In this document: positions 6,913 to 13,382 of the stretch, one piece after another | Position numbering within the stretch: the stretch's first letter is position 1 | Layout: the number at the start of each line of letters is the position of its first letter | NCBI GenBank assembly: GCA_937880175.1 | Contig: CALFLO010000023.1 | Coordinates: forward strand, 1 to 13,382 | Source of the DNA: an uncultured Gluconobacter sp. | Lineage (GTDB): Bacteria > Pseudomonadota > Alphaproteobacteria > Acetobacterales > Acetobacteraceae | DNA: 13,382 bases | Direction of reading: 5' to 3' | The notes under the pieces: model-generated | Seen by the model: the letters and a program-made list of their open reading frames with translations, nothing else | Told to the model about the DNA's origin: nothing | The model's database searches: none | Position numbers and translations under genes: made by a program

Positions 6913-7935
6913 ATGAAGGATACAGTGATAGGCGTTGATCTGGCAAAGAACATTTTCCAGGTTCATGGAGCTTCGCGTGCGGGCGAGGTGATGTTTCGCA
7001 AAAAGCTGCGTCGTCAGCAGTTTATGCAGTTCATGGCCACGCAGCCGCCTGCTCTGGTCGTTCTTGAAGCGTGCGGGAGCGCGCATTACTGGGCTCGCGA
7101 ACTGGCAGGAGCTGGTCACGAGGTCAGACTGATCGCTCCGCAGTATGTGAAGCCTTTCGTGAAGCGCCAGAAGAACGATGCTGCTGATGCGGAAGCGATC
7201 GTCATTGCGGCCCGTCAGCCGGAAATGCGCTTTGTCGAACCACGCACTGAAGCGCAGCAGGCGCGTGGCGTTCTTTTCCGGGCCCGGCAGCGTCTGGTGC
7301 ACCAGCGCACGGAACTGGTGAATGCCCTGCGTGCCGTTCTGTATGAATTCGGTCTCGTCGTGCCACAGGGGATTGCGCATATCAAACGCATTGAAGCCAT
7401 GCTGGATGATGCAGTTCTGCCAGATCTTGTAAGGCAGGAATGCCTTGATCTGCTGCGACAGATTTCGGAGCAGAGTGTGCGGATTGATGTCAGAACAAAG
7501 AAGATCAGGATGCTTGCCCAGGAAAGTGAAAACACCTGCAGATTGCAGAGCATGCCTGGAGTGGGTCCTCTGACCGCTCTTGCGATTGAAGCTTTTGCGC
7601 CTGACCTGCAGAGCTTCCGGCGCGGGCGCGACTTTGCTGCGTGGCTGGGGCTGGTGCCCCGTCAGTTCTCATCTGGCGGAAAGGAAAGGCTGGGGAAGAT
7701 ATCAAAAGCCGGGCAGGCTGATATCCGCAGGCTTCTCATCATGGGTGCCATGACCCTGGTGAACTGGGCCAGCCGTAAGGCCCCTGCACCGGGAAGCTGG
7801 CTGGCACGGATGCTGGCCCGCAAGCCCCGTATGCTGGTAGCCATTGCGCTGGCCAACAGGATGGCACGAGCCATCTGGGCCATGGCAACAAAACAGGAGG
7901 ATTATCGGGATCCGGCCCTGTCCGTGGCAGCCTGA
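6913..7935 (+). CDS. tnpA: IS110-family (IS1111-like) DEDD recombinase
   Basis: A 340-residue recombinase, the normal size for the family. The N-terminal RuvC-like domain carries the DEDD residues: D9 in GVDLAKNIF, E52 in VLEACGSAHYW, and D89/D92 in KNDAADAEA. The C-terminal Tnp_20 domain has MPGVGPLTALAIEAF, then AAWLGLVPRQFSSGGKERLG, with the nucleophile serine expected at residue 253 or 254. These enzymes use a guide RNA from the element to choose donor and target. I chose the ATG at 6913 because AAGGA lies 6 nt upstream; the frame is open to 6823, but those residues lack family similarity. No frameshift or missing key residue is seen, so the element may be active. Confidence 0.93.
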   Translation: MKDTVIGVDLAKNIFQVHGASRAGEVMFRKKLRRQQFMQFMATQPPALVVLEACGSAHYWARELAGAGHEVRLIAPQYVKPFVKRQKNDAADAEAIVIAARQPEMRFVEPRTEAQQARGVLFRARQRLVHQRTELVNALRAVLYEFGLVVPQGIAHIKRIEAMLDDAVLPDLVRQECLDLLRQISEQSVRIDVRTKKIRMLAQESENTCRLQSMPGVGPLTALAIEAFAPDLQSFRRGRDFAAWLGLVPRQFSSGGKERLGKISKAGQADIRRLLIMGAMTLVNWASRKAPAPGSWLARMLARKPRMLVAIALANRMARAIWAMATKQEDYRDPALSVAA

Positions 7936-8188
7936 GCGATGGCTCGGCTCCCGCGGATGGAACCGGTAGGGGTGTGAGAGGGCGATGACCTGAATGGGCG
8001 CATGATCGTTTGATCCGGATCGGAAAAACCAGTGGATTTCTCTGTGCTTTAAAGCACGCCTGTGAGATTTGGATCTGATCCGCTGATCACCATACCGGCC
8101 AGTGGCTTCTGAAAGGCCACATCAACAGGCCTTACAGAAGACCGCACACGATCACACGTCAATATGGGTCAGAAAACTCTTGCATAAC
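7936..8188 (+). ncRNA. Possible bridge/seek RNA region of the IS1111-like element
   Basis: In IS1111-group elements the guide RNA is encoded after the recombinase gene, inside the right end, and this 253-nt non-coding stretch is in that place. It is rich in dyads: gatccggatc (8012-8021), gtgctttaaagcac (8044-8057), ggatctgatcc (8071-8081) and a stem of GTGGC/GCCAC with extra pairs (8102-8120). Short matches to the element tips also occur: gtgtgaga at 7972-7979 and tgtgagat at 8061-8068 match the left tip (6821-6829), and acagaaga at 8134-8141 matches the right tip (8200-8207). Such matches are expected of donor-guide segments but were chosen after looking. Exact RNA ends are unknown. Confidence 0.5.
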
Positions 8189-8201
8189 GGACGGCAACCA
8201 C
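8189..8201 (-). repeat. Right subterminal inverted repeat of the IS1111-like element
   Basis: The sequence ggacggcaaccac is an exact reverse complement of 6833-6845. It marks the right end of the element, which must finish within a few bases because IS481 coding sequence is recognisable from about 8215. Confidence 0.8.
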
Positions 8202-8214
8202 AGAAGAAATCCGC

Positions 8215-8406
8215 GTCCGAGGCTTTCCAGGCCAGCCTCCAGGGACGGCTGCTGCGGTCCTGACAGGCGTCCGAACCACGCCTGCGCCACTTGCGGACTG
8301 TTTCATCGCTGATCCCGTAGCGTCTGGCGAGCACGGATGTCGGTTCTGACGAACGAGCTATCTCAGCCCGGACAGCCGGTGTCGTGCGTGCCTGTGGGGT
8401 AATCAT
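8215..8406 (-). pseudogene. 5' remnant of an IS481-like transposase
   Basis: From the ATG at 8406 the minus-strand frame encodes ARTTPAVRAEIARSS, then VLARRYGISDETVRKWRRRG (helix-turn-helix) and QDRSSRPWRLAWKASD, the N-terminal DNA-binding part of IS481-type transposases. After KASD (residue 64) the family similarity ends, and the frame runs through the right end of the IS1111-like element to a stop at 8152. The DDE core (about 250 residues) is missing here and is not found to the left of the IS1111-like element, so the loss was more than a simple insertion. The start lies only 22 bp past the IS66 stop codon, leaving no room for normal IS ends between them. Confidence 0.72.
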
Positions 8407-8428
8407 CCGGCGAGAGACGCGGGCGTAT

Positions 8429-9356
8429 TCAGGCGGCGATGGTATTGTGGACCTGCTGGTGGGCTTTCCAGTGCCAGGGCAGGAGTTCATGGAGGCGTGG
8501 ATTGGGGATGTCATTGATCCGTGCCAGGACATCAGCGAGCCATGCATGGGGATCGACATCGTTCAGGCGCGCGGTGACGATCAGGGAATACATGGCGGCG
8601 GCGCGCTCTCCGCCACGATCGGACCCGGCGAACAACCAGGCTTTCCTGCCCAGGGCGATGCCGCGCAGGGCGCGTTCTGCTGCATTGTTTGAGAGGCAGA
8701 TCCGGCCGTCAGTGAGGAATCGTGTGAATGTATCGGCACGTCTGAGAAAATAGTTCATGGCGTGGGCAACGGGATTTTTTGTCGACATGCGCCGGCAACA
8801 CTCCCGCATCCAGTCGAACAGATCGTCGACCAGAGGGGCTATGTCTGTTTGACGGACTGCCAGCCGATGTTCTGGGGGCGTACCGTTGATGGTGCGCTCG
8901 GCCTGGAATATGGCGTCGATCCTGCCTACTGCCTCTATGGCGAGGGGCGCCTTGTCCCTCTCGGCGATTTTGAACAGCCCTCTGCGTCCGTGGGCCCAGC
9001 ATCCGGCGGAGACAACCGGCGCGGGTTGGCGTCCCGGTTTCGCCAGAGTATTATAACCCGCATAGGCGTCTGACTGCAGAATGCCGGTCCAGCCGGTGAG
9101 ATGGTCCGTGGGATGTTCGCCCTTGCGGTCCCGGGAATACCGGAACCAGACGGCTGGCGGTGCTGGCCCACCAAATGGACCATCATCACGCACATAATTC
9201 CACAATCGTCCGGTGACTGTCCGGCCTTTCGCCAGAACCGGCACGGTGGTGTCGTCCGCGTGCAGGCGTTGTGCCGCCAGCACATGCGCCCGGATCAGCG
9301 TAGTCAGGGGGGCCAGCGTCGCGGTGCAGGCTCCCACCCAGTCGGCCAGCGTTGAT
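8429..9356 (-). pseudogene. 3' remnant of an IS66-family tnpC transposase
   Basis: The frame encodes about 309 residues of the C-terminal half of an IS66 TnpC (full length about 500-550). Visible signatures are LHADDTTVPVL (first catalytic Asp region), LQSDAYAGYN (second), GCWAHGRRGLF, the SNNAAERALRGIALGRKAWLF stretch with the catalytic Glu, and the terminal LPWHWKAHQQ segment of the IS66 C-terminal domain. The N-terminal zinc-finger and leucine-zipper region and the accessory genes tnpA/tnpB are absent: the reading frame enters the Tn3-family inverted repeat at 9357. The apparent GTG start at 9364 lies in that repeat and is not genuine. The catalytic core is largely present but without its DNA-binding part it should be inactive. 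Confidence 0.85.
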
Positions 9357-9394
9357 GGGGTCACGACACGAAAGTGTACTTTACGTACGCTTAG
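9357..9394 (+). repeat. Left terminal inverted repeat of the Tn3-family transposon
   Basis: It starts ggggtcacgacacgaaag and pairs with 13133-13170 at 35 of 38 positions (differences at 4, 23 and 37). Pairing continues inward for about nine more bases with one mismatch (agtgaaccc against agtgaacac). The stop codon of tnpR (9391-9393) lies inside the repeat. A short acac-gaaa-gtgt dyad occurs within it. Confidence 0.9.
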
Positions 9395-9987
9395 AGTGAA
9401 CCCAACAAGAACGTTGAGGCTGTTCTGCTGAGAGCTCGATAGACTGTCGGACGAGAGATGGAAAAGACTTCGGCTAGATCGCTGATGGAGTAATCGCCGG
9501 TATCATACATCCGGCGAAGCTCCTTCTGCTGCCGGTCAGAGAGCTTAGGTTTTTTCCCGCGTAGCTTGCCTTTGGCGCGGGCGACCGCCATGCCTTCGCG
9601 GGTGCGCATCCGGATCAGATCGGCTTCAAACTCCGCGAAAGTCGCCAAGATGTTGAAAAACAGTCTACCCATCGGATCTGACGGATCGTGAATGCTGCTC
9701 CCAAGTTGAAGCTTCACACCACGGGCTGTCAGACTATCGCCAATGGCTCGCGCGTCAGGGACAGATCGGGCCAGCCGATCAAGCTTTGGCACGACCAAAG
9801 TATCGCCACTGCGAACAGCCGCAAGGGCTTGATCAAGGCCGGGTCGCTCCCGGTTCGTGCCAGTAAAGCCTTTGTCCGTGTAGATGCGATCGGCAGCAAC
9901 ACCGAGTTTGAGAAGTTCCTGCTGCTGGACCGCGAGGTCCTGTTTGTCCGTCGAGCATCGGGCATAGCCGATCAATGTGTGCGTCAT
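9391..9987 (-). CDS. tnpR: Serine resolvase TnpR of the Tn3-family transposon
   Basis: A 198-residue serine recombinase that resolves the cointegrate made during replicative transposition. The catalytic domain starts LIGYARCSTDKQDL, with the nucleophile serine at 12, and has the LDRLARS motif with arginines 71 and 74. The long E helix region follows (MGRLFFNILATFAEFEADLI) and a C-terminal helix-turn-helix (about 150-190: LSDRQQKEL, then YSISDLAEVFSISRPTVYRAL) binds the res site. Length is normal (Tn3 TnpR 185). It is divergent from tnpA, so both promoters and the res site should share the gap. The ATG at 9987 has no strong ribosome site. The last codon and stop overlap the terminal inverted repeat. 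Confidence 0.93.
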   Translation of the reverse strand: MTHTLIGYARCSTDKQDLAVQQQELLKLGVAADRIYTDKGFTGTNRERPGLDQALAAVRSGDTLVVPKLDRLARSVPDARAIGDSLTARGVKLQLGSSIHDPSDPMGRLFFNILATFAEFEADLIRMRTREGMAVARAKGKLRGKKPKLSDRQQKELRRMYDTGDYSISDLAEVFSISRPTVYRALSRTASTFLLGSL

Positions 9988-10142
9988 GCGGGAAAGTGTA
10001 ACGTATAACGCCCCATCAATGCAAAAAATATGGTACCATCTATATGAGACTCGGCTTTCGGCTGTTTTTCTGCCTTGGCAGGTGAACCAGTGATCGTCCG
10101 TTCAATGATCCCCTTCCGGACACATGAAGGAGACATCCGATC
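9988..10142. promoter_or_regulatory. Candidate res site and divergent promoters (tnpR/tnpA)
   Basis: In Tn3-type units with divergent genes the res site lies between them, and this 155-bp gap is the only candidate. An AT-rich stretch (10020-10047) contains a 10-bp palindrome atggtaccat (10030-10039), a possible crossover subsite centred on TA. A short direct repeat (taacg at 9999-10003 and 10006-10010) lies near tnpR. I could not define all three resolvase-binding subsites. On the right, aaggag (10127-10132) is the tnpA ribosome site, 10 nt before its ATG. Confidence 0.55.
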
Positions 10143-13100
10143 ATGGCGCGGCGCCGTCTTCTGACCCGTGAAGCTCTCGCCCGACATTACGAGCCTTCTG
10201 TCGATGATCGCGAGATCACGAGACATTTTACACTCAGCCATGATGACTTCGATCTGATCGCAACCCGCCGCGGAGAAACCTCCCGATTGGGTTTTGCGAT
10301 GGTCATGCTCTACATGCGCTGGCCGGGACGGGTGCTGGAATCTGGTGAAACACCACCGGCTCCCATTCTGTCATTTGTTGCGCGGCAGCTCGACCTGTCC
10401 CCTGGGCTCTGGTCCCATTACGGACGTCGTGACGAAACCCGTCGATCCCATCTGGCCCACCTGATGAAGCGTTATGGCTACCGAACCTTCGATCGGTCGG
10501 CATTTCATGACATGACCGGTTTCGCGATGCCAATTGCACATCATGTGACCCAGCCATCCCGCATGGCTGCGATCCTGATTGACGAGATGCGTCGCCGAAG
10601 CATTCTCCTGCCGTCGGTCACTGTCATTGAAGCCTTGGTGCGCCGTGCTCGTCAGCAGGCCGATCACCTTGTCCATGACGTCCTTGCAGGGGATCTGCCG
10701 CTGGAAACCCGTTGTCGTTTGGACAAAATGCTGGAGCGTCGTGGCGATCGCAGTGCCTCCTCGCTCTCGTGGCTGCGTAACCCGCCCCTGTCACCAGCCG
10801 CGCGCAATATCCTGCGATTGCTGGAACGCCTGGAGTATGTACGATCCCTGAACCTCGACAGCGCTCGCGCCACGACCATACCGCGTGTGGCCTTCGACCG
10901 TTTGAGCGAAGAAGCTGCCCGGATTACGCCCCAGCATCTGGCCGAGCTTCGGTCATCCCGTCGTTACGCCATTCTGGTGGCAGCCGGGGGCCGACTTGAG
11001 GAGGTTCTAACCGACGCGACCCTCACAATGATGGACAAACTCCTCGGAAGCATGATGCGCCGTGCCGAGCACCGGATCCGTGACAAAGCGATTGTCACCA
11101 TGCGATCGTTGCAGGCCCAGCTTCGTCTGCTGACAACCTCCTGCCGTCATCTGATTGAGGCGCGTGATCAGGGTGTTGATTCACTGTCTGCCATTACGGG
11201 AATTGACTGGCCCCGCCTCCAGGACGCCATCGGCAGGGCTGAAACCCTGACAGCTCCAGAGACCATTGATCGCACGGCCGAACTGATCAACCGGCATCGC
11301 TCTCTTCGTCCTGCCATTGGTCCATTCCTGAACGCGTTCCAGTTTCAGGGTGGTCGCACGGTACAGGGATTACTGAAGGCGGTGCAGATCATTGGAGACC
11401 TCTATCGGACCGGTAAACGCCGCTTGCCTGACTCCTGTCCGATCCGTTTCATTCCGCCTTCCTGGCACAGCTTTGTCAGGCCAGAGGGAACAGTCATACG
11501 ACAGGCTTACGAACTCTGTGTTCTGACCCAGCTGCGCGAGCGTCTGCGTGCCGGAGACATCTGGGTAACGGAAAGTCGCCAATACCGCGCATTCGACACC
11601 TACCTTCTTCCGGAAGCCACGTTTGCAGCGATGCGCGCGCAAGGACCGTTGCCTCTGGCGATCAATGCTACGGCTGACACGTTCCTTTCTCAACGGCGTG
11701 CAGTGCTGGAAACCGCGCTGAACCGGGTGACGGCTCTTGCCAGGAAGGGCGAGTTGTCACAGGTCCGGCTTGATGCACATGGTCTTGTGATTTCGCCTCT
11801 GAAAGCAATTACACCCCCTGCTGTGGAAGAGTTGAGGCGGGCGGCTTACGACCGGCTGCCACGGATCAAGATTACTGATCTTCTGCTGGAAGTGGACCGC
11901 TGGATCAGCTTCACCGACTGCTTTACCCATCGCCGTTCCAGCCGTGTCGCGGATGACAAAAACGCCCTGCTGACGGTGATCCTGGCGGATGGGATTAATC
12001 TTGGTCTGACACGCATGGCCGACACCTGTCAGGGTGCCACCCTGCGCCAGTTGGCGCATCTGCATGACTGGCATATCAGCGAGGCCGGATACGCCGAAGC
12101 CCTTGGCCGTATGGTTGCAGCCCATCGTGGGCTGCCCCTGGCGTCACTCTGGGGAGACGGCACATCGTCCTCAAGTGATGGTCAATTGTTTCATGCAGGT
12201 GGCAGAGGCGCTGCGATCAGCGATATCAATGCGCGCAATGGCAGTGAACCGGGCGTCAGTTTCTACACCCACATCTCCGATCAGTATGATCCGTTTTCGA
12301 CCCGGGTGATTGCTGCGACGGCCGGTGAAGCGCCCTATGTTCTGGATGGACTGCTTTATCATGCTAACGGACTTTCCATTGAAGAGCATTATACAGATAC
12401 GGGTGGGGCATCGGATCATGTTTTCGGGCTGATGCCCTTCTTTGGTTATCGATTTGCGCCCAGGATACGGGATCTGAAAGAGCGGAAACTTCACCTTTTT
12501 CCGGGACAACACCCGGGCGAACTTCTGGGTGGGATGGCCGGTGACCTGATCAATACCAACCATATTGTGGAACACTGGGACGACCTGCTGCGTCTCGTCA
12601 CATCTATTCGGAGTGGAACCGTGACCGCTTCGGCCATGCTGCGCAAACTCGGATCTTACCCCCGTCAGAATGGTCTGGCTGTGGCTTTGCGCGAAGTCGG
12701 CCGGATCGAACGGTCAATTTTTATGCTCGACTGGATACAGGATCTGGATTTGCGCAGACGAACCCAGGCTGGACTCAATAAGGGAGAAGCCCGGAATGCG
12801 CTGGCTCGGGCGCTCTTCTTCAATCAGCTTGGCGAACTGCGGGATCGGCGTTTTGAAAATCAGGCCTATCGGGCGTCAGGTCTGAACCTGCTGGTGGCAG
12901 CAGTCATCCTATGGAATACGCGCTATCTTCAGTCTGCCATCACGACGCTCGGTATTTCAGATGACCTGGCCCAGCATATCGCACCCCTCGGCTGGGAGCA
13001 TATTTCTCTGACAGGCGACTATCGCTGGAATGTCGATGAGCAGCCCGAAGCTGGCGCGTTACGACCGCTTCGGGTACCTGCATCCCTACTTATTGCGTGA
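10143..13100 (+). CDS. tnpA: Tn3-family transposase TnpA
   Basis: A 985-residue transposase, the expected size (Tn3 TnpA is about 1000), for replicative transposition through a cointegrate. The N-terminal DUF4158-type DNA-binding region opens ARRRLLTREALARHYEPS, and the C-terminal Tn3 catalytic domain holds the DDE triad: D672 in LWGDGTSSSSDGQ, D752 in EEHYTDTGGASDHVFG, and E882 in LNKGEARNALARALF. The spacing agrees with Tn4430-type enzymes. The ORF is uninterrupted. The start is supported by AAGGAG 10 nt upstream. The stop lies 32 bp before the right inverted repeat. Confidence 0.95.
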   Translation: MARRRLLTREALARHYEPSVDDREITRHFTLSHDDFDLIATRRGETSRLGFAMVMLYMRWPGRVLESGETPPAPILSFVARQLDLSPGLWSHYGRRDETRRSHLAHLMKRYGYRTFDRSAFHDMTGFAMPIAHHVTQPSRMAAILIDEMRRRSILLPSVTVIEALVRRARQQADHLVHDVLAGDLPLETRCRLDKMLERRGDRSASSLSWLRNPPLSPAARNILRLLERLEYVRSLNLDSARATTIPRVAFDRLSEEAARITPQHLAELRSSRRYAILVAAGGRLEEVLTDATLTMMDKLLGSMMRRAEHRIRDKAIVTMRSLQAQLRLLTTSCRHLIEARDQGVDSLSAITGIDWPRLQDAIGRAETLTAPETIDRTAELINRHRSLRPAIGPFLNAFQFQGGRTVQGLLKAVQIIGDLYRTGKRRLPDSCPIRFIPPSWHSFVRPEGTVIRQAYELCVLTQLRERLRAGDIWVTESRQYRAFDTYLLPEATFAAMRAQGPLPLAINATADTFLSQRRAVLETALNRVTALARKGELSQVRLDAHGLVISPLKAITPPAVEELRRAAYDRLPRIKITDLLLEVDRWISFTDCFTHRRSSRVADDKNALLTVILADGINLGLTRMADTCQGATLRQLAHLHDWHISEAGYAEALGRMVAAHRGLPLASLWGDGTSSSSDGQLFHAGGRGAAISDINARNGSEPGVSFYTHISDQYDPFSTRVIAATAGEAPYVLDGLLYHANGLSIEEHYTDTGGASDHVFGLMPFFGYRFAPRIRDLKERKLHLFPGQHPGELLGGMAGDLINTNHIVEHWDDLLRLVTSIRSGTVTASAMLRKLGSYPRQNGLAVALREVGRIERSIFMLDWIQDLDLRRRTQAGLNKGEARNALARALFFNQLGELRDRRFENQAYRASGLNLLVAAVILWNTRYLQSAITTLGISDDLAQHIAPLGWEHISLTGDYRWNVDEQPEAGALRPLRVPASLLIA

Positions 13101-13132
13101 ACCTCAAGTGGCCAGTTCTACAGGTGTTCACT

Positions 13133-13170
13133 CCAAGCGTACGTAAAATACACTTTCGTGTCGTGATCCC
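13133..13170 (-). repeat. Right terminal inverted repeat of the Tn3-family transposon
   Basis: The reverse complement starts gggatcacgacacgaaag and matches the left repeat at 35 of 38 positions. The outer tip is at 13170, directly followed by IS91-family coding sequence. Confidence 0.9.
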
Positions 13171-13382
13171 AATGTCGGCAATCGAACACTGTCGCACCGC
13201 AGCCCTTGGTGGTCATGTCGCAGCGTGCGGGGACTGTGGACACAGGCGGATCGCCTATAACAGTTGCCGCAACCGTCATTGTCCGCGCTGTCAGGGGAAC
13301 GCCGCACGGACATGGCTGGCCGAACGTGAGGCCGATCTGCTGCCGGTCGGGTATTTCCATGTCGTCTTCACCCTGCCTGCGC
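13171..13382 (+). pseudogene. IS91-family transposase fragment (N-terminus lost, runs off the window)
   Basis: The frame reads MSAIEHCRTAALGGHVAACG, then a zinc-binding cluster (CGDCGHRRIAYNSCRNRHCPRCQ) and LLPVGYFHVVFTLPA, the N-terminal part of IS91/ISCR-type Y2 HUH transposases that nick one strand for rolling-circle movement. Full-length relatives have about 40-50 residues before MSAIEHC; here that part is replaced by the Tn3-family inverted repeat ending at 13170. The catalytic HUH and tyrosine region would lie beyond the right edge, so its state is unknown. An ATG at 13172 is in frame, but I see no ribosome site for it, so translation is doubtful. Confidence 0.85.

Larger units (their letters stand above)
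6821..8207 (+). mobile_element. IS110-family element, IS1111-like group
   Basis: About 1.39 kb carrying one recombinase gene. The two 13-bp subterminal inverted repeats (6833-6845 and 8189-8201) are perfect, as is typical of the IS1111 group, in contrast to IS110 proper, which lacks clear inverted repeats. The true tips lie a few bases outside the repeats and cannot be fixed from one copy; I give the outermost plausible limits. IS110-family elements move through a circular form and leave no target duplication in general. It sits between IS1380 copy 2 and an IS481 remnant. Confidence 0.78.
9357..13170 (+). mobile_element. Tn3-family unit transposon (3814 bp, tnpR and tnpA only)
   Basis: It is delimited by 38-bp inverted repeats with GGG starts and contains divergent tnpR and tnpA with a 155-bp gap suited to a res site. 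There is no cargo. The left neighbour is an IS66 tnpC remnant and the right neighbour an IS91-family transposase; neither continues on the other side. Border bases ttgat (9352-9356) and aatgt (13171-13175) are not a 5-bp duplication, which Tn3-family transposition normally makes. All parts needed for movement look intact. I cannot place it in a named subgroup; its repeat is unlike the Tn5393-type end at the left of the window. Confidence 0.9.

Noticed and set aside
6817..7380. A 187-codon minus-strand open frame across the IS110-family recombinase
   Set aside because: It is antisense to the DEDD recombinase and lacks recognisable motifs.
8152..8559. A 135-codon minus-strand open frame taken as one gene
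   Set aside because: Its first part (8407-8559) is out of frame across the IS66 gene end, its middle is the IS481 remnant, and its tail is the end of the IS1111-like element; it is a chance fusion, not a gene.
9391..9987. The serine recombinase as an invertase or an integrase of a genomic island
   Set aside because: It lies inside matched Tn3-family inverted repeats, divergent from tnpA, with normal resolvase size; no invertible segment or att site is seen.
1..13382. A CRISPR array or defence island
   Set aside because: No regularly spaced short repeats and no cas, restriction, toxin-antitoxin or retron-like genes were seen; the only long repeats are the IS1380 copies and transposon ends.

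Overview
The window suggests an acetic acid bacterium (Acetobacteraceae such as Acetobacter, Komagataeibacter or Gluconacetobacter). The main reason is two near-identical copies of an IS1380-type element, a family first described in Acetobacter pasteurianus. This is an inference from sequence character and family knowledge, not from a database match.

The left third (about 56-3521) is the remains of an ordinary genomic segment. On the minus strand lie a truncated-hemoglobin gene cut off at its 3' end, a two-gene unit (a BigR/SqrR/YgaV-like ArsR repressor followed by a YgaP-like membrane rhodanese), and an intact PLP-dependent aminotransferase. On the plus strand is the 5' part of a pabB-like gene. 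Both ends of this segment are broken by mobile DNA. Bases 1-55 look like the outer end of a Tn5393-type Tn3-family transposon sitting inside the hemoglobin gene. At about 3522 pabB runs into the first IS1380 copy, and pabB also carries an apparent +1 frameshift at a run of six G.

From 3522 to the right edge almost everything is mobile DNA: two IS1380-type elements head to tail (3522-6820, period 1649 bp, one base difference seen in the shared sequence); a complete IS110-family, IS1111-like element (about 6821-8207) with 13-bp subterminal inverted repeats and a 253-nt region after the recombinase gene that could encode its guide (bridge/seek) RNA; a 5' remnant of an IS481-like transposase (8215-8406); a 3' remnant of an IS66 tnpC (8429-9356); a complete cargo-free Tn3-family transposon (9357-13170) with divergent tnpR and tnpA and 38-bp inverted repeats; and the zinc-finger part of an IS91-family transposase running off the right edge (13171-13382). 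The Tn3-family unit is bordered by different insertion sequences on its two sides and shows no 5-bp duplication, so the present arrangement arose by rearrangement or deletion and not by one simple insertion.

The most functional cellular module is the repressor-rhodanese pair, which looks like a reactive-sulfur sensor with its effector: the repressor has two cysteines spaced as in SqrR/BigR and a palindromic operator candidate just upstream. I found no CRISPR array, tRNA, rRNA, antibiotic or metal resistance cargo, or recognisable defence system. I do not see a wholly new system; the most interesting items are the possible guide RNA of the IS1111-like element, the tandem IS1380 pair and the mismatched borders of the Tn3-family unit.
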